Positions 1 through 5,665 of a stretch of 8,486 nt of DNA are shown here, one piece after another. Under the pieces are notes generated by a model, which made no database searches, had not been told where the DNA came from, and saw only the letters and a list, made by a program, of their open reading frames with translations. Location: NCBI GenBank assembly GCA_012516015.1, contig JAAYXG010000087.1:1-8486 (forward strand), read 5' to 3'. Every line of letters begins with the position of its first letter. Position 1 is the stretch's first letter. The DNA comes from Lysobacteraceae bacterium (lineage in GTDB: Bacteria; Pseudomonadota; Gammaproteobacteria; Steroidobacterales; Steroidobacteraceae). The position numbers were made by a program, and so were the translations under genes.

Positions 1-56
1 TAACAATACTCGCGACCCGACCAGTCGCAGCCGCTCGATGCGTGCGGTGCGGGGAC

Positions 57-476
57 TCAGCCGCCGGGGAACGCAGGACGATCTGCCGACGAGGCTCGGC
101 CGCCAAGCGAGACATCGTCGTGGCCGCTCATACGCTCGCACGCCGCCGCGCAACGCTCGCACGCGGCGACACACTCCTGCATGTCGCCCACGCGTTCGCA
201 ACTTTCCGCGCAGCGGCGGCACACGCGGCTGCACGCCTCGCACAGCACTTCGTGGTACTCGAACGATGAAAGCATCGCATCGGCCGTCGTGCGGCACACG
301 TCCGCGCAGACGGTCATCGCACGGAAGTGCCCCGGCTCGACGTGCTCGCCCCCTTGTTCGAGGCAATGGTTCATGGCCATCTGGAGGCAGATGCGATGAC
401 ATGCCTCGCATGCCTCGATGCAGCGGATGAGCTCTGCGGAGTCGCTGTCCGCGTTCATGATCATTTGGTGCTCCAT
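57..476 (-). CDS. Cys-rich four-helix-bundle copper-storage-like protein (DUF326/Csp family)
   Basis: The predicted protein has 139 residues and 16 cysteines, spaced as on helix faces: C19, 23, 26, 30, 38, 57, 61, 79, 82, 86, 89, 93, 102, 106, 109 and 113. The repeated CxxxC and CxxC spacing is typical of the DUF326 / Csp family, whose characterised members are four-helix bundles that hold many Cu(I) ions on inward-facing cysteines. There is no signal peptide, which fits a cytosolic Csp3-like protein rather than an exported Csp1. The N-terminus is rich in Met and His (MEHQMIM), which could also bind copper. The last 25 residues or so lack Cys and look disordered. Two ATG codons lie side by side at 479 and 476. 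A perfect AGGAGG sits 2 nt from the first and 5 nt from the second, so I start at 476. It is transcribed away from all its neighbours in the window, and no copper exporter or chaperone is visible nearby. The family call is strong; copper storage is inferred from the family. Confidence 0.85.
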   Translation of the reverse strand: MEHQMIMNADSDSAELIRCIEACEACHRICLQMAMNHCLEQGGEHVEPGHFRAMTVCADVCRTTADAMLSSFEYHEVLCEACSRVCRRCAESCERVGDMQECVAACERCAAACERMSGHDDVSLGGRASSADRPAFPGG

Positions 477-745
477 CATCGCCTCCTACTCGTGACGCAG
501 AAGGGGTGGTGCAACGCCCATGCCACCGCACCGTGGAAGGCTGAACGCTTCGCGGCGCGCAGTGACCCCCAATAGACGAGGCGACCCGAGCAACCTGGGT
601 GTTACTTGGGTTAGAGAAGTCTACAAGACGCGCGGAAATTACCGGCGACCGAGGCTCGCGGTCGTGCGGCCGAGCCGTCTTTGCGGTACTTGGGGAACAC
701 ATGGCACGGACCGGCGCATTCCTGTGAGAGCCGCCGCATCGACCT
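477..745. other. Intergenic region between divergent genes, with two overlapping alternative hairpins
   Basis: This region must hold the outward promoters of the Csp-like gene (minus) and the DUF1003 gene (plus); I see no convincing sigma-70 pair for either. Two perfect 6-bp stems overlap: CGACCG (646-651) pairs with CGGTCG (659-664), and GGCTCG (653-658) pairs with CGAGCC (671-676). They cannot form together. The second is followed by GTCTTT, too short a T run for a clear terminator. A TGGGT motif is repeated one helical turn apart (596-600 and 607-611). A GGAAC occurs at 694-698 with CGCA 16 nt later, a poor ECF-like match. Confidence 0.4.
482..487 (-). promoter_or_regulatory. Shine-Dalgarno site of the Csp-like gene
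   Basis: On the minus strand AGGAGG, a full match to the anti-SD sequence, precedes tandem ATG codons. Spacing is 2 nt to the first ATG (479) and 5 nt to the second (476), which favours the second. Confidence 0.8.
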
Positions 746-1282
746 ATGCGTCCCGACACCCACGCTCATTCCCGCGTTCTCGAACGCAACATCGAAGCCC
801 TTCTTGCACGCGAAGAGAGGCTTGCACGTCAGCAGAGTTTTCAAGAGCGGCTCGCGGCCGTCGTGACACGGTTCACCGGCAGCATGAAGTTCGTCTACAT
901 CCATCTTGCGATCGTCGGCTTCTGGGTCGCCGTCAACGCCGGGCTCACACCGCTCGAGAAATTCGACCCTACCTTCGTGCTGCTCGCGACGATCGCTTCC
1001 GTCGAGGCCATATTTCTGACGTCCTTCGTGCTGGTAACTCAAAACCGCATGCAAGCCGATGCGGATCGGCGCGCCGACCTCGACCTTCAGATCAGCCTGC
1101 TGACGGAACATGAGCTCACGCGTCTCGCCGGTCTCGTGCGGGGCATCGCGGAGGCCATCGGCGTCGAGCCGCCAGCCGATCCGGATTTCAAGGAAATCGA
1201 GAGTGACGTGCAGCCGGCGCAGGTACTCGACGCGATCGAGAAAGGCAAACGCGAGCACCGGGAAAGCGGATCGGCGACTTGA
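746..1282 (+). CDS. DUF1003 family membrane protein
   Basis: The protein has 178 residues. It matches the DUF1003 pattern: an N-terminal charged helix (about 10-40), an FTGS motif (43-46), a first membrane helix (about 48-65, with H53, W60 and N64), the FDP signature (73-75), a second membrane helix with SVEAIFLTSFVLV (about 76-97), then the QNRMQADADRRADLD segment (99-113) and a charged cytoplasmic tail. The length is usual for the family. The function of DUF1003 proteins is not established; they are small inner-membrane proteins. ATG 746 is the only usable start, since an in-frame TGA lies at 725-727; the ribosome site is weak (GAGAG at 726-730). It is probably a single-gene unit: the next gene has its own promoter candidate just after this stop codon. 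Confidence 0.85.
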   Translation: MRPDTHAHSRVLERNIEALLAREERLARQQSFQERLAAVVTRFTGSMKFVYIHLAIVGFWVAVNAGLTPLEKFDPTFVLLATIASVEAIFLTSFVLVTQNRMQADADRRADLDLQISLLTEHELTRLAGLVRGIAEAIGVEPPADPDFKEIESDVQPAQVLDAIEKGKREHRESGSAT

Positions 1283-1284
1283 GC

Positions 1285-1313
1285 TTGACCGCGGCCGACG
1301 ACACGTAAAATAT
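1285..1313 (+). promoter_or_regulatory. Candidate sigma-70 promoter of the acetyltransferase gene
   Basis: TTGACC (1285-1290) resembles a -35 box. TAAAAT (1306-1311), 15 nt later, or AAATAT (1308-1313), 17 nt later, resembles a -10 box. Transcription would start near 1318-1320 and leave a leader of about 35 nt. The region is AT-richer than its surroundings. The match is by eye only. Confidence 0.45.
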
Positions 1314-1322
1314 GCGTGTCGT
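1298..1322. repeat. Perfect 8-bp inverted repeat spanning the candidate -10 box
   Basis: ACGACACG (1298-1305) and CGTGTCGT (1315-1322) are exact reverse complements, separated by the 9-nt AT-rich loop TAAAATATG. The arms flank the candidate -10 box. This could be a repressor or activator operator for the acetyltransferase gene. It could instead be a transcript hairpin that ends the DUF1003 mRNA, but no T run follows, so an operator seems more likely. Confidence 0.5.
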
Positions 1323-1354
1323 AAACAACAACCTCCTCTCTAATCCTCGTATAT

Positions 1355-1957
1355 ATGAATCCCCCGGATTCGCTCGAACCCGTGAGCTTGCGCGGCCGGC
1401 ACGCCGAGCTCGTGCCGCTCACATCGGCCCACCACGACGACTTGATCGAAGCCGCCTCAGACGGTGAGCTTTGGAAACTTTGGTATACCTCCGTGCCTCG
1501 GCCCGAGGACATGCGCGCCGAGATCGAGCGCCGTCTCCAATTGCAGCGCAACGGGACGATGCTGCCGTTTACGGTCCTCGATCCCGACGGGAAGGCGGTC
1601 GGAATGACGACGTACATGAACATCGAGCTCGCGCATCGCCGCCTAGAGATCGGCTCCACTTGGTATCGCAAGCGCGTTCAGCGTACCGCGCTCAATACCG
1701 AATGTAAGCTGTTGTTGCTCCAGTACGCCTTCGAAGAGCTCGGTTGCATCGCAGTGGAGTTTCGCACGCACTTCTTCAATCACCAGAGCCGGCGCGCCAT
1801 CGAACGGCTCGGCGCCAAGCTCGACGGGATCCTGCGCAATCATCGGCGCTTACCGGATGGGTCGCTGCGCGACACGTGTGTCTACAGCATCATCGACAGC
1901 GAGTGGCCCGCGGTGAAGCAGCACCTGAGTCATCGGTTACGCGCCGCCTCGCGCTGA
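1355..1957 (+). CDS. GNAT family N-acetyltransferase (RimJ/RimL type)
   Basis: The 200-residue protein has the Acetyltransf_3 / RimJ-RimL layout. Residues 10-23 (VSLRGRHAELVPLT) form the opening strand. Residues 70-90 hold the central strands (PFTVLDPDGKAVGMTTYMNI). EIGSTWYRKRVQRTALNTE (98-116) covers the acetyl-CoA-binding loop and following helix. LLLLQYAFEELG (119-130), then FFNHQSRRAIERLGAKLDG (140-158) and the RD..VYSI..SEWP ending, are typical of a subfamily close to uncharacterised small-molecule or protein acetyltransferases. N142 and S145 occupy the usual N-x-x-S acetyl-CoA-contact positions. The acetyl-CoA loop is RKRVQRTA rather than a clear Q/R-x-x-G-x-G/A. The acceptor cannot be told from sequence. 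No Shine-Dalgarno precedes the ATG, but it is the only start after the in-frame TAA at 1322-1324. Confidence 0.85.
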   Translation: MNPPDSLEPVSLRGRHAELVPLTSAHHDDLIEAASDGELWKLWYTSVPRPEDMRAEIERRLQLQRNGTMLPFTVLDPDGKAVGMTTYMNIELAHRRLEIGSTWYRKRVQRTALNTECKLLLLQYAFEELGCIAVEFRTHFFNHQSRRAIERLGAKLDGILRNHRRLPDGSLRDTCVYSIIDSEWPAVKQHLSHRLRAASR

Positions 1958-2254
1958 GCGCTCTCGCCGCTAACGCGCCCTCCATCCCCCTACGCACGTT
2001 CGGTCGCGGCGCACCCGCACGTCTCGCAAGACAGGCATCGCGTGTGGAATTTGCACGCTCGATTCGCGTGTGACGCATGCCTTTCGATGCGGGAACACCG
2101 GATGCAGTCGATTCGCGCGCAACCGTGCAACTTTCGCGGCACGCGCACCGTTGTATCTGCGTTAAGAAAGCTCTGACGAAGCGGCGCACTCGAGCAGGCG
2201 CAGCGATGACGATGAGCTTATCGCGATTCTCGAATTGCAACGCAGGAGCACGAC
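1958..2254 (+). other. Intergenic leader of the three-gene membrane operon
   Basis: The stretch between the acetyltransferase stop and the operon has no convincing gene. It holds the ECF-like promoter candidate at 2127-2152 and a predicted leader of about 95 nt. An imperfect inverted repeat overlaps the promoter: CAACCGTGC (2120-2128) against GCACCGTTG (2145-2153), 8 of 9 pairs. TCGATTCGCG occurs twice (2059-2068 and 2108-2117). A second GGAAC at 2092-2096 has CGCG 17 nt downstream, a weaker match. Confidence 0.45.
2127..2152 (+). promoter_or_regulatory. Candidate ECF-sigma promoter of the membrane operon
   Basis: GCAAC (2127-2131), a 17-nt spacer and CGTT (2149-2152) match the GGAAC-N16/17-CGTT architecture of ECF-type promoters with one mismatch in the -35. 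The block AACTTTCGCGGCA (2129-2141) recurs exactly in the region upstream of the cardiolipin-synthase-like gene, with CGTT at the same distance. Transcription would begin near 2158-2160. The evidence is the match between the two sites plus known ECF consensus forms; the sigma factor itself is not in the window. Confidence 0.5.
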
Positions 2255-2833
2255 ATGGCCACGACTGACAGAACCCAAGGCTCATCCGGCAAGACCGGCA
2301 TCAGTGAGCGCATCAAGCAAGACGGCAGACAGAAGATCGAGAGCACGAAGCGCTCTGCCGCCGAGCAGATCGAGCAGGTCGCGCACGCTCTGTCACGGGC
2401 CGGCGAAGAGCTGAACCAGAGTCAGCCGACGCTCGCAAACTACGCCTCGCAGTTCGCTTCGAGTGTGAGCACGTTGGCGACGCGGCTGCGCGACGGCAAC
2501 CTCGATGAATTGATCGACGAGACGCGCGAGCTTGCGCGCCGCAACCCGACCATGTTCTTGGCGGGCGGCATCGCGCTCGGATTTGCGCTCTCGCGCTTCC
2601 TCAAAGCATCGGGCGACGAGGAACGGGGCCGCTATTCGGACACACAGCTCGGCGCCTACGGCACCGAAGATTACTCCACCGGCTCCGCCTACTCGGGAAC
2701 GGGCAGCGCGGCATACGGCGCGAGCCAGCGCGGACAAGATACGACGATCGACGTCGAGCCCTCCTACACGACGGGCACCTCCGGCGCGCGCAAGCGCGAT
2801 GACCTCTCGAGCTCGAAATCGAACGGAGGCTGA
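2255..2833 (+). CDS. YqjD/ElaB-like membrane-anchored protein with Tyr/Gly/Ser-rich tail
   Basis: The 192-residue protein starts with a hydrophilic, probably helical and coiled region (about 15-95, including ISERIKQDGRQKIESTKRSA). It then has RRNPTMFLAGGIALGFALSRFL (96-117), a short hydrophobic anchor preceded by Arg and Pro. The same pattern closes E. coli YqjD/ElaB, inner-membrane proteins that bind ribosomes in stationary phase. Residues 126-180 are a low-complexity Tyr/Gly/Ser/Thr/Ala tail with six tyrosines. AGGAG (2244-2248) lies 6 nt before the ATG. It is the first gene of a three-gene operon, and its stop is 2 nt from the next ATG. The anchor similarity is good, but the N-terminal half may not be homologous, so I give no gene name. 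A role in envelope or stationary-phase stress is inferred from family and neighbours. Confidence 0.8.
   Translation: MATTDRTQGSSGKTGISERIKQDGRQKIESTKRSAAEQIEQVAHALSRAGEELNQSQPTLANYASQFASSVSTLATRLRDGNLDELIDETRELARRNPTMFLAGGIALGFALSRFLKASGDEERGRYSDTQLGAYGTEDYSTGSAYSGTGSAAYGASQRGQDTTIDVEPSYTTGTSGARKRDDLSSSKSNGG
2825..2829 (+). promoter_or_regulatory. Shine-Dalgarno site of the holin-like gene
   Basis: GGAGG lies 6 nt before ATG 2836, inside the last Asn-Gly-Gly codons of the preceding gene. It fixes the start and indicates translational linkage. Confidence 0.7.
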
Positions 2834-2835
2834 TC

Positions 2836-3255
2836 ATGGCGACCGATTACACGAGCAGGCCCGGTCCACGCGCCGCACCCGAGCAGGAGTCTGCTGCCAC
2901 TCTCGTGAGCCAATTGGTAAACGACATCACCGCGCTCTTCCGCAACGAGCTCGCGCTCGCGAAGGCGGAATTCTCGAAGGCGGCAACCAACGTCAAGGTG
3001 GGCGTCGCCGGCATGGCTGTCGCTGCCGCAGTGCTGCTGGGCGGCGCACTAGCGCTGGTCGCCGCAGCGATCCTCGGGCTGGCGGAAGTCCTCGACCCGT
3101 GGCTGGCAGCGCTCGTCGTCGGCGTCGCGCTCGGCGTCATCGGATTCGTGATGCTGCAGTCGGCGAAGAAGAAACTCGAGCCTTCCAATCTCTCCATGGA
3201 ACGCACGCAGCACTCCTTGCGCAGAGATGCGGAAGTCGTCGCAAGGAGAACTTAG
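2836..3255 (+). CDS. Holin-superfamily-III / YqjE-like membrane protein (DUF1469)
   Basis: The 139-residue protein has a short polar N-terminus, then the family's amphipathic helix (about 20-50, SQLVNDITALFRNELALAKAE), a first membrane helix (about 55-82, Ala/Val/Leu/Gly), a Pro-Trp turn (DPWL, 87-90), a second membrane helix (about 91-108) and a basic tail. This is the PF07332 'phage holin' layout, shared with E. coli YqjE. Despite the name, chromosomal members beside YqjD-like genes are not known to lyse cells, and there is no endolysin or phage gene here. It is the middle gene of the operon: 2 nt after the upstream stop, and directly abutting the next ATG with no gap. It probably acts in the inner membrane with its two neighbours, which is inference from context. 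Confidence 0.85.
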   Translation: MATDYTSRPGPRAAPEQESAATLVSQLVNDITALFRNELALAKAEFSKAATNVKVGVAGMAVAAAVLLGGALALVAAAILGLAEVLDPWLAALVVGVALGVIGFVMLQSAKKKLEPSNLSMERTQHSLRRDAEVVARRT

Positions 3256-4074
3256 ATGTGCGCAATGTCTTCCGACAAAGACAAGGTCGCTCGCGATCCA
3301 GCGGCTCTCGAGCGGCAGGCGGATGAGATCCGCGCCAACATGGACCGCACGTTGGGCGCGCTCGAGCGCAAGTTTTCGCCCGAACAATTGATCGATCGCT
3401 CGCTCGGCTACTTTCGCGAGCACGGCGGCGAGCTCAGACAGACTCTAGGAGCCACTATGAGAAACAATCCCATCCCGATCGCGCTGACCCTCGCGGGCGT
3501 CACTTGGCTCGTTGCATCGAGCTACAACAAGCGACAACCGCCGGGGCAAGATCTGCAATCTCGCTTCGCGCGCTCAGGCGTCGGACAAAAGCTGCAAGCG
3601 CGCGCGTCCACCGCGCGCGAGCGCCTGCACTCGGCGGCGGATTCCGCTCGGCAGCGCTTCAGCCGCAGCTCGTCGTCGGAGGAGTTTGGCGACTACGACA
3701 CCGCATATGACACATCAGCATATTACACATCATATGGAGAGCCGAGCAAGAGCAGCCGATTCTCGAGCACGTTACATTCCGCGAGAGACAAGGCGGGGCT
3801 CCGAGCACGTCAGGCGCAGGATCGCCTCTACACGATGCTCGAGGAGCAGCCGCTCGTGCTCGGCGCACTCGCGGTCGCGGTCGGCGCAATGATCGGCACG
3901 CTGATTCCGTCCACTCAGTACGAGAATCGCGTGCTCGGACAGGCGCGCGATCGCGCGCTGACGAAAGCGCAGCAACTCGGCGAGCAGCAGTATGAGCACC
4001 TGCGCGAGTCGGTGGAATCCCAGACGCAGCAAGCCTCCGGGACCGGCGAGTCGTCGCTGAGCGGCAGGGCGTAG
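3256..4074 (+). CDS. DUF3618 protein with C-terminal YqjD-like anchor
   Basis: The protein has 272 residues. Residues 13-62 match DUF3618 (ALERQADEIRANMDRTLGAL, then ERKFSPEQLIDRSLGYFREH). A hydrophobic stretch at 70-89 (NPIPIALTLAGVTWLVASSY) is the first membrane segment. Residues 98-140 are basic and helical. Residues 144-162 are a Tyr-rich linker with a tandem AYDTS/AYYTS repeat. A second helical segment (172-195) leads into EEQPLVLGALAVAVGAMIGTLIP (196-218), the R/E-x-P plus Gly-rich anchor found in YqjD-like proteins. The C-terminus (221-272) is polar and Gln-rich. It therefore looks like DUF3618 joined to a YqjD-like anchor. AAGGAG (3243-3248), 7 nt before ATG 3256, supports this start over Met4. 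The ATG follows the upstream TAG without a gap. The molecular function of DUF3618 is unknown. Confidence 0.85.
   Translation: MCAMSSDKDKVARDPAALERQADEIRANMDRTLGALERKFSPEQLIDRSLGYFREHGGELRQTLGATMRNNPIPIALTLAGVTWLVASSYNKRQPPGQDLQSRFARSGVGQKLQARASTARERLHSAADSARQRFSRSSSSEEFGDYDTAYDTSAYYTSYGEPSKSSRFSSTLHSARDKAGLRARQAQDRLYTMLEEQPLVLGALAVAVGAMIGTLIPSTQYENRVLGQARDRALTKAQQLGEQQYEHLRESVESQTQQASGTGESSLSGRA
3703..3732 (+). repeat. 15-bp tandem duplication inside the DUF3618 gene
   Basis: GCATATGACACATCA (3703-3717) is followed at once by GCATATTACACATCA (3718-3732), one difference in 15. The repeat is in frame and encodes AYDTS-AYYTS at residues 150-159. It is clearly AT-richer than the flanking coding sequence, consistent with a recent in-frame slippage duplication in a flexible linker. 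Confidence 0.85.
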
Positions 4075-4080
4075 CTCGAA

Positions 4081-4182
4081 GTCGGCCGGGCAATGTTCCC
4101 GACTAGCCCGGCACTTCCTACATCCGTGTAGGTCGGCCGGGCAATGTTCCCGACTAGCCCGGCACTTCCTACATCCGTGTAG
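4081..4182. repeat. Two identical tandem 51-bp units, REP/BIME-like
   Basis: Positions 4081-4131 and 4132-4182 are identical over 51 bp, and a third copy begins at 4183 (GTCGG) before diverging. In each unit GCCGGGC (4085-4091; +51 in copy 2) pairs with GCCCGGC (4106-4112) across a 14-nt loop, and CCTACA (4117-4122) pairs with TGTAGG (4127-4132) across TCCG. Each unit therefore carries two GTAG tetranucleotides facing each other, one on each strand, each beside a hairpin. This is the form of REP elements arranged as inverted pairs. The units lie between convergent genes, where REP clusters usually lie. A GTAG-type REP assignment is inference; no RAYT transposase is in the window. Confidence 0.75.
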
Positions 4183-4200
4183 GTCGGATTTTGATCCGAC
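4179..4200 (+). repeat. GTAG-headed hairpin closing the repeat cluster
   Basis: GTAG (4179-4182) is followed by GTCGGAT, loop TTTG, and ATCCGAC: a perfect 7-bp stem at 4183-4200. Tetranucleotide plus adjacent stem-loop is the basic REP form. An alternative stem, CCGACG (4196-4201) with CGTCGG (4207-4212), overlaps it and excludes it. No T run follows on either strand, so it is not a canonical intrinsic terminator. Confidence 0.6.
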
Positions 4201-4215
4201 GAGAAACGTCGGCAA

Positions 4216-4237
4216 GCCCGCGCGCGTATCCGCGGGC
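4216..4237. terminator. GC-rich hairpin just after the cardiolipin-synthase-like gene
   Basis: GCCCGCG (4216-4222) and CGCGGGC (4231-4237) form a perfect 7-bp stem with an 8-nt loop, 4 nt past the stop codon of the minus-strand gene. On the minus strand it is followed by TTGCCG rather than a T run, so termination may be weak or the hairpin may only protect the 3' end. Confidence 0.4.
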
Positions 4238-4241
4238 GTCG

Positions 4242-5657
4242 CTACAGCCAATGCCAGAGCAGCTTGCTGCTCCACTCCTTCATGCGCTGCCAGAGACCGC
4301 GGTCCTTCCAGTCTTCGAGTTCGAGCGGACTCGACGCGTGCTCATCGCGCAGGAAAATCTCTTCCATCTCCGCCCCGAAATCCCGGCTGATGACGATCGC
4401 ATTGACCTCGTCATTGTGAGCGAAGCTGCGCATATCCAGATTGGCCGATCCCACGATCGATACGACGCCATCGACCACGACGCTCTTTGCGTGCAGCAAT
4501 GCATCGTTGTGTTCGTAGATTCGCACTCCGCCCTTCAGCAATCGTGAGTACGTCGACTGCGTGGCGAGGAGAATGAAGCCCGAATCGGTGAAACCGGGAG
4601 CGATCATGCGAACATCAACGCCTCTTTGAGCCGCGTCGATCATCGCATCGAGCAGCGCCTTGTTCGGTGCGAAGTAGGCATGCGTGATCCAAAGGCGCGC
4701 TTGCGCATTCTCGAACGCGGCGAGATAGGTCCCATACAGCGCGCGGTCGCTCGCATCCTCGCTGTCGGTCGAGACGATCGTAACGAGATGCGCTCCCGCT
4801 AGCTTCGGCGGCGGGAAATACGCCTCTTCGCAACAGTCGATCGCTCCGCCCGTGCGCCGCCATGTCTCGAAGAACAATGCCTGCAGTTGCGCGACCGCCG
4901 GACCTTCGATCTGCACGTGCGTGTCGCGCCAGCCCTCGTCCACACCGCGATCCGGACCCGGCTTGATCGTCGAAGCGCTCGCGTAGGTGCCGCTGACATT
5001 GATGCCGCCGGTGAACCCGACTTCGCCGTCGATAACGATGATCTTGCGATGATCTCGATTCTGAATCTTCCAGACGAGCGGCGTCTTAATCGGACTCATA
5101 GGCCGATACTCGCGGACCTCGATATCCGCGCGACGCAATCCTTCGAAGAAGACCGGATCGGTCTCCATGCTGCCGATGCTGTCGTACAGCACCCGCACTT
5201 CCACGCCTTCGCGGCGCTTGTGCGCGAGCAGCTCCCCGAATTCGCGTCCGAGCTCATCGTCGTCGTAGATGAAGGTTTCGATATGAATATGATGTCGCGC
5301 AGCGCTCACCGCCTCGCGTATGGCGGCGAATGTCGCCGGGCCATCGACCAAGGCCGTTACACGATTCCCTGTCGTGAGCGGTTCCGACGAGAAGCGACGC
5401 ATCGCGTCGATGAGTTGGACGGTACCGGGCTCCGCGCGGCGTTCGGCGAGCGCGGCATCCAATGCTTCGGCCTGAGCGGCAGCTGTAAGCGGCTGGTCAG
5501 CGACGATCGGCGGCGGCTCGCGCGAGGTGCTCTCCCGCAGCGAGAGCGCCGCACATCCGGCGACGAGCGCGCTGCAGAGGGCGACGACGATTCGCGTCCC
5601 TGGCCTCGCCGCTCGCGCCGCCTGAGTTCGAGTGCACGCCGTCGTGATTCTTCGCAC
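4242..5657 (-). CDS. cls: Phospholipase-D-superfamily cardiolipin-synthase-like lipoprotein
   Basis: The 471-residue protein has two PLD domains, each with a complete HKD motif: H203-x-K205-x4-D210 followed by GFTGGIN (214-220), and H389-x-K391-x4-D396 followed by GSANLDMRS (403-411). The spacing, IHIETFIYDDDELG (124-137) and the Trp-rich amphipathic C-terminus (450-471) are those of bacterial cardiolipin synthases, which join two phosphatidylglycerols, or a related phosphatidyl donor pair, into cardiolipin. The N-terminus is unusual: a basic stretch, IVVALCSALVAGC (23-35) and a lipobox VAGC with Cys35. It should thus be a lipoprotein with its active sites on the periplasmic side, where ClsA-type enzymes have two membrane helices. 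The start is GTG; an in-frame TGA at 5697-5699 and no other start codon between leave no alternative. No Shine-Dalgarno is visible. It might instead be a periplasmic phospholipase D or transphosphatidylase. Confidence 0.85.
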   Translation of the reverse strand: MRRITTACTRTQAARAARPGTRIVVALCSALVAGCAALSLRESTSREPPPIVADQPLTAAAQAEALDAALAERRAEPGTVQLIDAMRRFSSEPLTTGNRVTALVDGPATFAAIREAVSAARHHIHIETFIYDDDELGREFGELLAHKRREGVEVRVLYDSIGSMETDPVFFEGLRRADIEVREYRPMSPIKTPLVWKIQNRDHRKIIVIDGEVGFTGGINVSGTYASASTIKPGPDRGVDEGWRDTHVQIEGPAVAQLQALFFETWRRTGGAIDCCEEAYFPPPKLAGAHLVTIVSTDSEDASDRALYGTYLAAFENAQARLWITHAYFAPNKALLDAMIDAAQRGVDVRMIAPGFTDSGFILLATQSTYSRLLKGGVRIYEHNDALLHAKSVVVDGVVSIVGSANLDMRSFAHNDEVNAIVISRDFGAEMEEIFLRDEHASSPLELEDWKDRGLWQRMKEWSSKLLWHWL

Positions 5658-5665
5658 GGTGCCGA

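Noticed and set aside
694..718. ECF-like promoter before the DUF1003 gene
   Set aside because: GGAAC is present, but the box 16 nt later is CGCA, two mismatches, and nothing else is shared with the other sites.
2092..2117. Second ECF-like promoter at GGAAC 2092-2096
   Set aside because: The -10 position reads CGCG rather than CGTT, and the site lacks the 13-nt block shared by the better pair.
2059..2117. TCGATTCGCG direct repeat 49 bp apart
   Set aside because: Ten bases of GC-skewed sequence with no palindromic or promoter context could recur by chance.
2836..3255. Prophage lysis holin
   Set aside because: The gene sits in a YqjD/DUF3618-type chromosomal operon, with no endolysin, spanin or other phage gene in the window.
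4081..4200. Possible short CRISPR array
   Set aside because: The two units are contiguous, with no variable spacers, and contain inverted REP-like hairpins. No cas gene is present.
3772..4275. Reverse frame with a 17-residue perfect repeat crossing the 51-bp units
   Set aside because: The peptide repeat is only the 51-bp DNA repeat read in frame (51 is a multiple of 3). The frame overlaps the DUF3618 gene and has no start signal.
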